From Alphaproteobacteria bacterium (GTDB taxonomy: Bacteria; Pseudomonadota; Alphaproteobacteria; Sphingomonadales; JAKSBY01), in assembly GCA_021774625.1 (NCBI GenBank), contig JAJFIV010000008.1, positions 47,392 to 111,391 on the forward strand: a DNA stretch of 64,000 bases, in the 5' to 3' direction. Made by a program: the position numbers and the translations under genes. The notes under the pieces were generated by a model. That model was not told the DNA's origin, ran no database searches, and saw nothing but the letters and a program-made list of their open reading frames with translations. Below are positions 39,504 through 48,892 of the stretch, piece after piece. Numbering within the stretch: position 1 is the first letter of the stretch; each line of letters starts with the position of its first letter.

Positions 39504-40253
39504 CTAATTCTTCAGGGTCAACCGTTCGCCGTCGACGGAAAAGCCGGAAAGCTGGTTCAGGAAGCTCATGCCGAGCAGTGAAGCGTTCATGTCCGCGCCG
39601 TTGACCGAGGCCGAAACATCGCTCACCACAATCGTGCCGATGGCAATATCCCGCAGCCGCACCGGGGCTGCGGCGCCGATACCGTTGGCGGTGGATGTGG
39701 CCTGGGAAAAGTTAAGATCATCGACCCGCATACCAATTTTTCGGGCGTCATCCGGTGACAGAACCACATTGGTGGCGCCGGTATCGATGATAAACAGGAT
39801 GGACACGCCCTCGACCTCGGCTTCGACCCAGAAATGGCCGTCAAGACGGCGGTTGATCACTACCCCCTCCCCCGTGATTGAGGGTTTTGCCGGGGCAAGC
39901 GCCCCCAGCACCCGGTCTTTCATTGGCGTAAGGTCGGACCAGAAAACCCCGCCGGCCACGGCCACAAGAAACAGCAGCCCCCAGATTCCCAGATAACGCA
40001 GGGTCTTTCCAAGGGCGATGCGGCGGCGCAAAAAGAGGCTGGAACTGACCGCCACCAGCAGGACAAGAAGATAGATAAGACGCGGCGTATCACTGCTGTC
40101 CCGGCCGGACGAACCGCCGAAGACGCTGCTCAGGAAATAGATCAGCAAGGCCCCGCCCCCGATCACCGTCAACCACAGGGCCCAGCGAAAGCCGCCGCCT
40201 GAAGGCGGTCCTTGCTGGTGGTCGGGGGGATCCCAGGGTGATTTGGCTGTCAT
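39504..40253 (-). CDS. Membrane-anchored retropepsin-like aspartic protease (copy B)
   Basis: The 249-residue paralogue of copy A has three N-terminal hydrophobic segments (about 24-46, 58-76 and 86-104) and a retropepsin domain with LFIIDTGATNVVLSPDDARKIG (D157) and SLLGMSFLNQLSGFSV. It belongs to the TIGR02281-type family. It is the last gene of the long minus-strand run from mltB, 9 bases after a 42-residue membrane protein. With its extra helices it probably sits deeper in the inner membrane than copy A. Confidence 0.88.
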   Translation of the reverse strand: MTAKSPWDPPDHQQGPPSGGGFRWALWLTVIGGGALLIYFLSSVFGGSSGRDSSDTPRLIYLLVLLVAVSSSLFLRRRIALGKTLRYLGIWGLLFLVAVAGGVFWSDLTPMKDRVLGALAPAKPSITGEGVVINRRLDGHFWVEAEVEGVSILFIIDTGATNVVLSPDDARKIGMRVDDLNFSQATSTANGIGAAAPVRLRDIAIGTIVVSDVSASVNGADMNASLLGMSFLNQLSGFSVDGERLTLKN

Positions 40254-40262
40254 GGTGCGATC

Positions 40263-40391
40263 TTACCCGCCAAACAGGCCGTCCCACAAGGAAAACCAGA
40301 CGAACAGAGCCAATATCAAGGCAGCCAGCAGCAAGATCATTTTGCGGTGCCGCGCTTTGCGTTCTTCCGGCGTTTCGTCGTCAAAACTCAT
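40263..40391 (-). CDS. 42-residue single-pass membrane protein
   Basis: From ATG 40391 the frame encodes MSFDDETPEERKARHRKM, then a hydrophobic helix ILLLAALILALFVWFSLW, then DGLFGG and TAA. AAGGGA lies about 9 bases upstream. It sits 9 bases before the retropepsin copy B on the same strand, so the two are probably co-translated. The acidic/basic head and single helix suggest a small adaptor or partner of the protease; the function is unknown. Confidence 0.6.
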   Translation of the reverse strand: MSFDDETPEERKARHRKMILLLAALILALFVWFSLWDGLFGG

Positions 40392-40413
40392 GGTCGTTTT
40401 TCCCTTGCCGTCG

Positions 40414-40446
40414 TTCGATACACCCGGGCTTGGATCGGGCCCTCAG
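40414..40446. repeat. REP-like intergenic element, degenerate single copy
   Basis: TTCGATACACCCGGGCTTGG to CCTCAG resembles the repeats at 52.2 and 55.6 kb (CTTCGATAC...CTCAG...GAACGG). It contains a GGGC/GCCC-type inner stem. It lies between the MBL hydrolase stop and the 42-residue gene. Confidence 0.5.
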
Positions 40447-40468
40447 TATGTGCGGATAGAAATCCGGA

Positions 40469-41221
40469 TCAGAATTCGATTACCATGCCGTCATAGGCGG
40501 GTTCCACGCCGGCGGGCAGTCCGGCTTTCAGCGTATCATAATCCATATCCTGGGTCATGTGGGTCAGAATGGCGCGCTTCGGTTTCACCCGGTCAATCCA
40601 TTTCAGGGTTTGCTCAAGGTGCGTATGGGTGGGATGCGGATCATAGCGCAGTGCATCGACGATCCAGACATCGAGATCCTGCAGCGCCTCGAATGACGGT
40701 TCCGGAAGACCGTTTAAGTCTGTCGAATAAGCGATTGATCCAAAACGATAACCCAGCGACATGATCGGGCCGTGCTTCTGTTCGAACGGCTGAACCGTGA
40801 CAGGACCGACGACCTCAACACCGGCGATCTCATGTGCCTCACAGATTGCCGGGTAGCCCATGCGAGGTTCGAAAATATAGTCAAAGCGTCGCTGAAGAAT
40901 GTCGAGGGTTTCCCGGTTGGCGTAGATATCGACCCGCTTTTTCATCAGATGAAAGAGGCCGCGCAGATCATCGATGCCATGGGTGTGATCCGCATGATCG
41001 TGGGTATAGAACACCGCGTCAAGATGCCGTATATTCGTATCCAGCAGCTGCTCCCGCAAGTCCGGCGAGGTATCAACCAGAATGTTGGTATCCCCTTCCT
41101 GCACCAGGATGGATACGCGGCGGCGGCGGTTCTTGGGGTTTTCGGGGTCACAGTCACCCCAGATATTGCCGATGCGGGGCACCCCTGAGGATGTGCCGCA
41201 GCCGAGAATGGTCACTTTCAT
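40469..41221 (-). CDS. MBL-fold metallo-hydrolase (PhnP-like)
   Basis: The 250-residue metallo-beta-lactamase-fold protein begins [19 protein letters not shown] and has the metal motif THDHADHTHGIDDLR. A later Asp (IAYSTDLNGLPE) and the His of RAILTHMTQDMDY complete the dinuclear site. The family includes PhnP-type phosphodiesterases and tRNase Z-like enzymes. In many Alphaproteobacteria it follows tatD, as here (ATGA overlap), but its substrate there is not established. Confidence 0.9.
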   Translation of the reverse strand: MKVTILGCGTSSGVPRIGNIWGDCDPENPKNRRRRVSILVQEGDTNILVDTSPDLREQLLDTNIRHLDAVFYTHDHADHTHGIDDLRGLFHLMKKRVDIYANRETLDILQRRFDYIFEPRMGYPAICEAHEIAGVEVVGPVTVQPFEQKHGPIMSLGYRFGSIAYSTDLNGLPEPSFEALQDLDVWIVDALRYDPHPTHTHLEQTLKWIDRVKPKRAILTHMTQDMDYDTLKAGLPAGVEPAYDGMVIEF

Positions 41222-42012
41222 GCGGCTTCCGGCCTTATCGCTTTACTGAACAGTCTGAAGAAATTTTCGGTGGTTGCTTCGGCCAGTTCCGCAAAGCTTA
41301 TACCGCGCAGGTCTGCGACAAAACGGGCGGTATCGACCACGAAGGCCGGCTCGCAGGTCTGCCCGCGATGCGGCACCGGGGCGAGGAACGGCGCATCCGT
41401 TTCCACCAGCAGCCGGTCAAGTGGCACCTTTCTGGCGCTTTCCTGGAGATCTTTGGCGTTTTTGAAGGTCACAATGCCGGAAATCGAGATATAGAGGCCG
41501 AGATCAAGGGCGATTTCGGCGAATTTCTGCGAGGCGGTGAAACAGTGAATGACGCCTTTAAAAGCCCCCTTCCCCATCTCATCGCGTAGAATTTCCGCTG
41601 TGTCCTTCTCTGCGTCGCGGGTATGGACAATGACCGGCAGCCGGGTCTGCCGGGCCGCTTCGATATGGGCGCGGAAATTAAACTTCTGAGCCTCGCGCGG
41701 GGCATGTTCGTAATAATAATCCAGCCCGGTTTCACCGATGCCGACGACCCTGGGGTGCTGCGCGCGTTCAACCAGGGCTTCAACCGCGACATCCGGCTCA
41801 TTCTCCGCTTCATGGGGATGAATGCCGACCGTGGCGAAGATATCCGGATGCGCCTCGGCAATTTCCCGGACTTCGCCAAACTCCTTGAGTTTCGTGTTAA
41901 TGCCAAGCATCACACCCACCCCGGCATCGCGGGCGCGTTCAATCACTGCTTCACGTTGTTCCGTTAAGCCTTTGTAATTTAAGTGGCAATGGCTGTCTAT
42001 AACATAGGTCAT
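41218..42012 (-). CDS. tatD: TatD family metal-dependent hydrolase
   Basis: The 264-residue TIM-barrel protein shows [14 protein letters not shown] at the N-terminus, [53 protein letters not shown] and [15 protein letters not shown]. These hold the metal-binding His, Glu and Asp residues. TatD/YcfH proteins act as 3'-5' exonucleases or D-aminoacyl-tRNA deacylases. It overlaps metG and the MBL gene by 4 bases each; the metG-tatD order is conserved widely. Confidence 0.94.
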   Translation of the reverse strand: MTYVIDSHCHLNYKGLTEQREAVIERARDAGVGVMLGINTKLKEFGEVREIAEAHPDIFATVGIHPHEAENEPDVAVEALVERAQHPRVVGIGETGLDYYYEHAPREAQKFNFRAHIEAARQTRLPVIVHTRDAEKDTAEILRDEMGKGAFKGVIHCFTASQKFAEIALDLGLYISISGIVTFKNAKDLQESARKVPLDRLLVETDAPFLAPVPHRGQTCEPAFVVDTARFVADLRGISFAELAEATTENFFRLFSKAIRPEAA

Positions 42013-43565
42013 GACGCATCCGTTTCCACATAGCGCGGAAAGACCGCTTCCGGCTTGGGCAGTTGTATACCGGCCTTCAAACGAAAATCATGCCCGGCAT
42101 GAGTAAAGCCCCGTTCGTCCACCGGGGCCGCCAATTGGTTCAGCATATGGGCCGCCGCCGTCGGAATGACGGGCTGCGCCAGAATCGCCAGCCTGCGGAT
42201 GGTCTCCGCCGCCACATAGAGGACCGTCGCCATGCGGGGAGGATCGGTCTTTTTCAGCGCCCATGGCTCTTCCCTGGCAATATAGGTATTGGCGCCGCCC
42301 ACTACAGTCCAGATCGCTTCCAGCATCAGATGCAGATCAAATTGCTCCATATGTTTGCGCGCCTTTTCCAGGGCGTCTTCCGCCGCCTTCAGCAATGCCT
42401 TGTCCTGGTCCAGCAAATCGCCGCAGACCGGCACCCGGCCGTCGCAGTTTTTGGCAATCATGGAAAGCGTGCGTTGCGCAAGATTGCCGAAATCATTGGC
42501 GAGGTCCGCATTGATGCGGGCGACGATGGCTTCATGGCTGTAACTGCCATCCTGGCCGAAGGGCACTTCGCGCAAAAAGAAATAGCGCATCTGATCGACG
42601 CCGTAATGATCGGCCATCTGCGACGGATCAATGACGTTGCCGACCGATTTCGACATTTTCTCGCCCTTGTTAAACAGGAATCCGTGACCGAACACCTGTT
42701 TGGGAAGGCTGATTCCGGCCGACATCAGGAACGCCGGCCAGTAAACCGAGTGAAAGCGCACAATATCCTTGCCGATGATATGGATGGCTTCCGGCCAGTA
42801 TTTTTGAAATTTTTCATTCGCCATATCGGGATAGCCGACCCCGGTCATATAATTGGTCAGGGCATCGACCCAGACATACATCACATGGCCCGGCGCTCCC
42901 GGCACCGGAATGCCCCAGTCAATGCTGGTGCGCGACACACACAGATCGCGCAGGCCCGATTTCACAAAGCTGATAATTTCGTTGCGGCGGCCTGCCGGGC
43001 GGATGAAATCCGGATTTTCCACTTCATAATGCGCAAGAAGTCGATCCTGATATTTTGACAGCCGGAAGAAATAACTTTCCTCCTCCATCCATTCCACCGG
43101 CGTGCCCTGGGGCGACAGTTTTTCGCCGCCCTCGCCTGCTGTCAGCTCGCTTTCATCGTAAAAGGCCTCATCGCGCACCGAATACCAGCCGGCATAGCTG
43201 TCCATATAGATATCACCGGCGGCTTCCATTTTGCGCCACAGGTCCTGGCACGCCTTATGATGCCGTTGTTCGACTGTGCGGATGAAATCATCATTGGAAC
43301 AATTGAGTTTTTTCACCATTTCCTGAAACAGCGGCGCCAGACGGTCGGCCATTTCACGGGGGCTGATACCGTTCTTGCGCGCCGCCTGCTCCATTTTCAG
43401 GCCGTGCTCATCAGTGCCGGTCAGGAAATAGGTGTCATAGCCGTCGAGCCGCTTGAACCGCGCAATGGCATCGGTCGCAATCGCCTCATAGGCATGGCCG
43501 ATATGGGGCGGGCCATTGGGGTAGGAGATCGCCGTGGTGATATAAAAACGCTTCTGCGTCGGCAT
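42009..43565 (-). CDS. metG: Methionyl-tRNA synthetase
   Basis: The 518-residue class I synthetase has the HIGH variant in [19 protein letters not shown], the KMSKS loop in [15 protein letters not shown], and the anticodon-binding helical domain. It lacks the C-terminal tRNA-binding EMAP domain, as many alphaproteobacterial enzymes do, and I see no Cys4 zinc knuckle. ATG at 43565 gives the usual N-terminus, 11 bases after holB; a TTG at 43580 would overlap holB. Confidence 0.97.
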   Translation of the reverse strand: MPTQKRFYITTAISYPNGPPHIGHAYEAIATDAIARFKRLDGYDTYFLTGTDEHGLKMEQAARKNGISPREMADRLAPLFQEMVKKLNCSNDDFIRTVEQRHHKACQDLWRKMEAAGDIYMDSYAGWYSVRDEAFYDESELTAGEGGEKLSPQGTPVEWMEEESYFFRLSKYQDRLLAHYEVENPDFIRPAGRRNEIISFVKSGLRDLCVSRTSIDWGIPVPGAPGHVMYVWVDALTNYMTGVGYPDMANEKFQKYWPEAIHIIGKDIVRFHSVYWPAFLMSAGISLPKQVFGHGFLFNKGEKMSKSVGNVIDPSQMADHYGVDQMRYFFLREVPFGQDGSYSHEAIVARINADLANDFGNLAQRTLSMIAKNCDGRVPVCGDLLDQDKALLKAAEDALEKARKHMEQFDLHLMLEAIWTVVGGANTYIAREEPWALKKTDPPRMATVLYVAAETIRRLAILAQPVIPTAAAHMLNQLAAPVDERGFTHAGHDFRLKAGIQLPKPEAVFPRYVETDAS

Positions 43566-43576
43566 AAATATTGCTT

Positions 43577-44698
43577 TCAACCTGAACCGCGAGAGGCGCT
43601 TTGTAACGCGTCAAGGGTCGAAAGCACAACCTGTTTCCGGTCAAGATTGATGGCCTCGGCACGGTTTTTCATCTGAAGGATATTTTCCCAGACATCGATC
43701 CACCGCCCAGGCGGCGCGGACGCCAGAAGCCGTTTTGCCGCCGTTTTTTCCCCGGCGACAAATTCGACAGGGCTATCGCCCGCGGCATGGGTGCGTACAA
43801 GCCGGGAAAGCCATCCGGACAGCAATTCCATGAAAGTCTGATAGGCGCCGTCAGCATCCTTGCGGGCCAGACGGTCGGCCAGCGCATGGGCCTTCTCAAT
43901 ATCCAGATTGGGCAGTTTCGACAGGATGGCGATGATGACCCTGTAAAGTTCGAGACCGCCCTCTTCCGCAATCTTCAGCGCCTTTCCCGGGGCGCCCCCG
44001 GCCAGTGCGGCAAGGCCCGCGGCATCCGTGTCGGTCATATTCGGGATGCGTAATTTCAGAAAGGAAACAACAGCCTCATCCGGTAGTGGCGAAAGCGCCA
44101 GCTGCCGGCAGCGCGAGCGGATGGTTGGCAAAACCTTGCCCGGTGAATGAGAGATCAGAAGCAGCAGGCAATCATCAGGCGGTTCTTCAAGGTTTTTTAA
44201 TAACGCATTGGACGAATTACGATTCAGCTCATCCACGCTATCGATAACAGCAACCCGCCAGCCGCCCTCCGAAGACGTTTTGCCGAAAAAATTCGCAAGT
44301 TTTCTGACATCATCGATAATGATCGCTGAACGCATGGTCTTGCGCTTTTCATCATAGCCCCGTTCAATGACGAGAAGATCCCCGTGGCTTCCACTGGCAA
44401 CCCGGCGGAAAATCGGGTGATCTTCGGCCATGGCCAGATTTTCAAGCGGCGGAGCGGCAGAGGGGGTTTCACCGAACAGCCCGCCGCCATCTTCCGGCGG
44501 CTGATCAAGAACGATGCGGGCGAAGCGATAAGCGAGCGTCGCCTTGCCGATGCCTTCGGGGCCGGAAATCAGCCAGGCATGGGGCAGCCGTTTTGCGTTC
44601 AGCCCTTCCAGCAGGGCCCGTTCCGCTGCCTCATGCCCAATCAGCGTGGCGGCTGTGCGGGGATGCGCTAAATCTGTCTGCTCTGTCTCTGAATTCAC
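43577..44698 (-). CDS. holB: DNA polymerase III subunit delta'
   Basis: Delta' is a rigid part of the clamp loader that places the beta clamp on DNA. The 373-residue protein has an AAA+ fold: [19 protein letters not shown] (P-loop-like), [28 protein letters not shown] and [22 protein letters not shown]. The clamp-loader Cys zinc site is not obvious, which is common in Alphaproteobacteria. It overlaps tmk by 4 bases; tmk-holB-metG-tatD is a conserved operon. Confidence 0.93.
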   Translation of the reverse strand: MNSETEQTDLAHPRTAATLIGHEAAERALLEGLNAKRLPHAWLISGPEGIGKATLAYRFARIVLDQPPEDGGGLFGETPSAAPPLENLAMAEDHPIFRRVASGSHGDLLVIERGYDEKRKTMRSAIIIDDVRKLANFFGKTSSEGGWRVAVIDSVDELNRNSSNALLKNLEEPPDDCLLLLISHSPGKVLPTIRSRCRQLALSPLPDEAVVSFLKLRIPNMTDTDAAGLAALAGGAPGKALKIAEEGGLELYRVIIAILSKLPNLDIEKAHALADRLARKDADGAYQTFMELLSGWLSRLVRTHAAGDSPVEFVAGEKTAAKRLLASAPPGRWIDVWENILQMKNRAEAINLDRKQVVLSTLDALQSASRGSG

Positions 44699-45342
44699 GC
44701 TGTTATCTCAAACTTTTCCGTCACCGCAGTCCAGATGGCCTCTGCGACGTCGCTTTGCGTTTTTGCCGCATTGATGATAACACACCGTTCGGGCGCATAG
44801 TGGGCGATTTCCTGAAAAGCGGTCCGTAAATTTTCATGGAAACCCCTGTCCATCCTTTCGAAACGGTTTTCGCTTTCCGGCGCATCACCGGCGCGTGATT
44901 TTGCGCGCGCCAGGCCGGTTTCCACCGGCAGGTCGAGAACCACGGTCAAATCCGGCTGGAAATCGTCAAAAATAATCTCATGCAGCCGGTGGACAAATTC
45001 ATAACCCAGCCCCTGAGCGAAGCCCTGATAGGCCAGGGTGGAATCGGCAAAACGGTCGGACAGCACCCATTTGCCGGCTTCGAGCGCGGGGAGGATTTTC
45101 TTCTGAACATGGTCCTTGCGGGCGGCATACTGCAACAGGGCTTCGGTTTCCGGCAGCCAGTCCGGATGGCCGGGTGCGATCAGAAGATCGCGGATGGCTT
45201 CCGCCCCCGGCGTTCCGCCCGGCTCCCGGGTGGTTACGGTTTCAATTCCGGCCGCTGTCAGATGATCGGCAAGGGCGAGGATTTGCGTCGATTTGCCGGC
45301 ACCTTCTCCGCCTTCAAAGGTAATGAAGCGCCCCGCAGTCAT
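44695..45342 (-). CDS. tmk: Thymidylate kinase
   Basis: Tmk phosphorylates dTMP to dTDP. The 215-residue protein has the P-loop FEGGEGAGKSTQILALA, the DRF motif in LSDRFADSTLAYQGFAQGLG and a LID region LARAKSRAGDAPESENRFE. The start gives the typical short N-terminus ITFEGGEG. It follows the D,D-carboxypeptidase by 3 bases and overlaps holB by 4. Confidence 0.96.
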   Translation of the reverse strand: MTAGRFITFEGGEGAGKSTQILALADHLTAAGIETVTTREPGGTPGAEAIRDLLIAPGHPDWLPETEALLQYAARKDHVQKKILPALEAGKWVLSDRFADSTLAYQGFAQGLGYEFVHRLHEIIFDDFQPDLTVVLDLPVETGLARAKSRAGDAPESENRFERMDRGFHENLRTAFQEIAHYAPERCVIINAAKTQSDVAEAIWTAVTEKFEITA

Positions 45343-45345
45343 CGC

Positions 45346-46524
45346 CTATTGGCCGGATGAGCCGAATAGCAGATAATTAAAAGCTGCACCCAGCCGGCCA
45401 AAGCCCTTGATTTCCGACACATTGCGGCCGGCGACGAGCGGCACCGTCACATCCTCCATGTCGGGCGCGGATATGGTGACGGTTGCCAGCGGCTGTCCGG
45501 CTTCGATAGGGGCAGGAACCGGATTGTCATAGGCAAGCGTGACTTTCATGCCGCTGCGCGAACGCCGGGTCATGGTCAGCCTGACATCCTCGGCGGCAAT
45601 TAGCGGCACCGCATTCTGATCACCAAGCCAGACCAAAGCTTCGTCCACCTGCTCGCCTTTGTCAAACAGGGCATAGGTGCTGAAATTCCTGAGGCCGTAG
45701 CGGATCAGCCGTTCCGTTTCCCGCGCCCGTTCCTGAACGCTGGTCAGGCCGGAAACCACCAGAATCAGCCGGCGGCCATCCTCGGCGGCCGAAGCTGTCA
45801 GGCCGTACCCGGCTTCCGTTGTATGGCCGGTTTTAAGGCCGTCTGCTACGCCCGGCATGCGGTAAAGCAGCGGGTTGCGGTTGCCCTGCTTGATCGGCTG
45901 GCCGGTCTGAAAATCCGTGCCATGGGTAAAGCTGGTTTCGGAATAATATTTATACAGTTCCGGAAAGTCGCGGATGGTGCGTTCCGCCAGTATGGCGAGA
46001 TCGCGGGCGGTGACATACTGATCCGGTGATGGCCAGCCCGAAGCGTTTTCGAATTTGGTGCTGGTCATGCCGATCTCTTTGGCTTTTTCCGTCATCCAGC
46101 GTGCGAATTCGTCTTCGGTGCCTGCCAACATTTCCGCAACCACCGTGCAGGCGTCATTGCCGCTAGATATGACGATGCCGCGCAGAAGGTCCTCAACGCT
46201 GACTTCTTCACCTGCCCCAAGAAACATCAGAGAGGCTTCGGTGCCAGCCCATTGCCGCCACGCGCTGTCGCTGACCTTTGTTGTATCGGTCAGATTCAAT
46301 GAGCCGTTCCTGATCTGGTCGAAAACGATATAGGCGGTCATCATCTTGCTCATGGAAGCGGGCGGGAACGGCGTGTCCGGCTCTTTTGAAAACAGGACGG
46401 CGCCGGTTTCCATTTCCACCAGGATCGCGGTTTTGGCCGGACTGTCCATGGTCTGGGCGGCAAGCGTCGCCGGCAGGAAGAAGAAAAACGCGGCAAAAAA
46501 GATTTTGGCAGGAGATTTGGTCAT
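45346..46524 (-). CDS. D-alanyl-D-alanine carboxypeptidase (PBP5/6-type)
   Basis: The 392-residue exported protein has a signal peptide (IFFAAFFFFLPATLAAQ) and the three penicillin-binding motifs: SMSK (57-60, nucleophile Ser), SGN (121-123) and KTG (231-233). A beta-rich C-terminal domain and a short terminal amphipathic segment follow. It trims the terminal D-Ala from peptidoglycan stems in the periplasm. It lies between rlpA and tmk in one run; the rlpA-dac-tmk-holB order is common in Alphaproteobacteria. Confidence 0.95.
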   Translation of the reverse strand: MTKSPAKIFFAAFFFFLPATLAAQTMDSPAKTAILVEMETGAVLFSKEPDTPFPPASMSKMMTAYIVFDQIRNGSLNLTDTTKVSDSAWRQWAGTEASLMFLGAGEEVSVEDLLRGIVISSGNDACTVVAEMLAGTEDEFARWMTEKAKEIGMTSTKFENASGWPSPDQYVTARDLAILAERTIRDFPELYKYYSETSFTHGTDFQTGQPIKQGNRNPLLYRMPGVADGLKTGHTTEAGYGLTASAAEDGRRLILVVSGLTSVQERARETERLIRYGLRNFSTYALFDKGEQVDEALVWLGDQNAVPLIAAEDVRLTMTRRSRSGMKVTLAYDNPVPAPIEAGQPLATVTISAPDMEDVTVPLVAGRNVSEIKGFGRLGAAFNYLLFGSSGQ

Positions 46525-46542
46525 TCTGTTGATTTTCCTTGG

Positions 46543-47337
46543 TTAACTGACATCGTCGCGGACAATGCGGGCGTCCCTGATGCCGCGCCCGAACAATTCG
46601 CGGATAATGCGTTCGGCTTCCAGGCGGGAAGTATAAGGTCCGACACGAAGGCGGTAAATGGTCCGCCCGCTGGTATTCAGCGGCTGGATAAAGATGGGTC
46701 CCAGACCCTGGATCACCGGCCGCAATTTATCGGCGGCGCCGTGGCTGGAAAAAGCGCCGATCTGCACGAAATGGATATCGCCGTCTTTTGTCAATGGCGG
46801 CGGCGCTGCGACTGTTGGGGCCGGGGGTGCGGCAATCTGCGCCGTGCGGGGCGGCGCCTTGATCAGCGTACCGTCCGCATTGACAGCCTGGACGCGAACG
46901 CGGGTCACGCCCTTTTTCTCGAAACCCAGAAGCTGTGCGGCGCGGCGGGACACGTCCAGAATACGGTTTTTGGCAAACGGGCCGCGGTCATTGATCCGGA
47001 GTTTCAGGGAGCGGCCGTTTTCCAGATTGGTTACCCGGACATAACTTGGCATGGGCAGCGTCGTGTGGGCCGCCGACAGCTTGTTCATGTCAAAAATTTC
47101 GCCGTTTGCGGTTTTTTTGCCGTGAAAATTCGGTCCGTACCAGGAGGCATGGCCGGTTTTATCATAGGCGGGGTCTTCGGCGGGATGATACCATACGCCG
47201 CCAATCTGATAGGGTTTGCCGACTTTAACGGCCCCTTCACGCGATCCCGGACTTTGCGACGGGCGGTCTTCCCAGCCGGTCGAACCGCAGGCGGCAAGAC
47301 CGAAAAAGATCAGCAAGGGCAGAAGACGGAAGATCAT
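46543..47337 (-). CDS. rlpA: Septal-ring lytic transglycosylase RlpA-type lipoprotein with SPOR domain
   Basis: ATG at 47337 gives MIFRLLPLLIFFGLAACGS, a lipoprotein signal with the acceptor Cys of LAAC. The 264-residue protein has a double-psi beta-barrel RlpA domain (GHASWYGPNFHGKKTANGEIF, LRINDRGPFAKNRILDVSRRAA) and a C-terminal SPOR domain (HFVQIGAFSSHGAADKLRP). It should be an outer-membrane lipoprotein drawn to the septum through denuded glycans. An in-frame upstream extension overlaps mltB and is rejected. Confidence 0.94.
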   Translation of the reverse strand: MIFRLLPLLIFFGLAACGSTGWEDRPSQSPGSREGAVKVGKPYQIGGVWYHPAEDPAYDKTGHASWYGPNFHGKKTANGEIFDMNKLSAAHTTLPMPSYVRVTNLENGRSLKLRINDRGPFAKNRILDVSRRAAQLLGFEKKGVTRVRVQAVNADGTLIKAPPRTAQIAAPPAPTVAAPPPLTKDGDIHFVQIGAFSSHGAADKLRPVIQGLGPIFIQPLNTSGRTIYRLRVGPYTSRLEAERIIRELFGRGIRDARIVRDDVS

Positions 47338-47347
47338 AACGACAGAC

Positions 47348-48364
47348 CTATCGCAGCCGGTCGGCAAGATGACCGACACCAAGCGCGTAAAAGTTGGAAC
47401 AGTTATACCGCAGAATCGCCCGAAAATTATCATATGTCAAATAGGCAGACCCCGCCGCACCCGCCGGCCGGACAAGTGACGCCTGAAAATCCGCATCCGG
47501 CAGATCATCGCCGTTCAGACGTCTGACGCCCAAATCCTGCCATTCGGCCAGCGAAAGCTGTCGGGTATGGCTGCGCAGGGCCCGCTGGCATGATTTCGGT
47601 TCTTCCGTCTGTTTCAGGCCTTCTTCCAGCTCCGCAAAGTTGGCGGGCAGCAGCACTTCCCGGCCCCAGGTCATGTCATCCCGCCAGCCATAGCGTTTCA
47701 GATAATGGGCAATGGAGGCAAAGACATCAATCTCCGTCAGCCAGATATCGCGGCGGCCATCACCGTCAAAATCCTGGGCATAGTCATTAAAACTGGACGG
47801 CATGAATTGCGGCTGGCCCATGGCACCGGCCCAGGATCCTTTCATGTCGGCAACCGGAATATGGCCTTCCGTCAGGATGCGCAGCGCATTCAGCAGTTCA
47901 TTCCGGAAATAACCGGCGCGGCGCGGATCATAGGCGAGGGTCGCCAGGGATTGCACCACGCTCATGTTACCGGGCGTCGCCCCGTAATTGGTTTCAATCC
48001 CCCAGATCGCAGCAATAAAACGCGGCTGCACTTTTTTTTCTGCCGCCACACGGGCAAAAGCATCACGGTATTCCACCATTTTCTCCTGCCCGCGCTGAAT
48101 ACGGATCGGGCTCAGGCGGGCCGTCAGATATTGCTGATAGGTCTGGGTGAATTCCGGCTGTTTGCGGTCCAGTTCAATGACGCGGGGATTGGGTTCCAGC
48201 GCCGCAAAAACCTGATCAAGGATATCGGCGCTGATCCCTTTTTCCTCCGCTTCCACCCGCAATTCAGCCAGCCATTCGGCAAAAGGCTGGGCGTTTTCCT
48301 GCTGCGCCCAAACCGTGGGGAATAACAGAAAGTATGAAAAAAACAGGCCTGATAAAAAACGCAC
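47348..48364 (-). CDS. mltB: Lytic murein transglycosylase (MltB family)
   Basis: The 338-residue protein has a signal peptide ending near VWAQQ, the SLT2 fold with catalytic Glu in AAIWGIETNYGATPGN (E124) and AGAMGQPQFMPSSFNDYAQDFDGDG. A C-terminal peptidoglycan-binding-like helical segment closes it. It cleaves glycan strands to 1,6-anhydro ends. It stands first in the run and is followed by rlpA, another transglycosylase, 10 bases on. Confidence 0.93.
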   Translation of the reverse strand: MRFLSGLFFSYFLLFPTVWAQQENAQPFAEWLAELRVEAEEKGISADILDQVFAALEPNPRVIELDRKQPEFTQTYQQYLTARLSPIRIQRGQEKMVEYRDAFARVAAEKKVQPRFIAAIWGIETNYGATPGNMSVVQSLATLAYDPRRAGYFRNELLNALRILTEGHIPVADMKGSWAGAMGQPQFMPSSFNDYAQDFDGDGRRDIWLTEIDVFASIAHYLKRYGWRDDMTWGREVLLPANFAELEEGLKQTEEPKSCQRALRSHTRQLSLAEWQDLGVRRLNGDDLPDADFQASLVRPAGAAGSAYLTYDNFRAILRYNCSNFYALGVGHLADRLR

Positions 48365-48463
48365 GATGCCAAATCTCCGCTGTTATGCCATTTACTTGAT
48401 ATTCCGTATCACTGTCTTATTAACCGATTGCGGCCAAACAATGAATCCCTAAAATTAAAAAAG

Positions 48464-48491
48464 CTTGGCTGTGGCGGGAAAAATTATATGT
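48464..48491 (+). promoter_or_regulatory. Candidate RpoH (heat-shock) promoter of hspQ
   Basis: CTTG at 48464-48467, 17 bases, then TATATGT at 48485-48491. The alphaproteobacterial RpoH consensus is CTTG-N17-CYTATNT; the -35 core, spacing and the TAT.T of the -10 match. It lies 40 bases upstream of the hspQ start. Confidence 0.45.
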
Positions 48492-48530
48492 TAGAAGTAT
48501 GACTATGGGACAGGATTTGTCGGAATTGAT

Positions 48531-48875
48531 ATGAAATACAAAATGAAAATTCAGCGTGAAGCGGATTTCTGCATCGGCCAGGTAGTGAAACACCGGTTTT
48601 TCCCCTTCCGCGGCGTGATTTTCGACGTGGACCCCACCTTCTCCAATTCCGAGGAATGGTGGAAATCAATCCCTGCTGATATCCGCCCGAAAAAGGACCA
48701 GCCCTATTACCATCTGCTCGCCGAGAATGACGAAAGCACCTACGAAGCCTATGTGTCGCAGCAGAATCTGATTGCCGATGATAGCGGGGAGCCAGTGCGC
48801 CATCCTTCCATTCCGGAATTTTTTGAACGCTTTCTGGGTGATGGATACGCGCCCATCAAGGGCCATATTCATTAA
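48531..48875 (+). CDS. hspQ: Heat shock protein HspQ (YccV family)
   Basis: The 114-residue protein matches the HspQ/YccV domain: FCIGQVVKHRFFPFRGVIFDVDP, WWKSIP, PYYHLLAENDESTYEAYVSQQNL. HspQ enhances Lon proteolysis and has been described as binding hemimethylated DNA. It is monocistronic and divergent from mltB. A candidate RpoH promoter upstream fits heat-shock control. Confidence 0.93.
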   Translation: MKYKMKIQREADFCIGQVVKHRFFPFRGVIFDVDPTFSNSEEWWKSIPADIRPKKDQPYYHLLAENDESTYEAYVSQQNLIADDSGEPVRHPSIPEFFERFLGDGYAPIKGHIH

Positions 48876-48892
48876 ACCGATAGAATAGAGTT

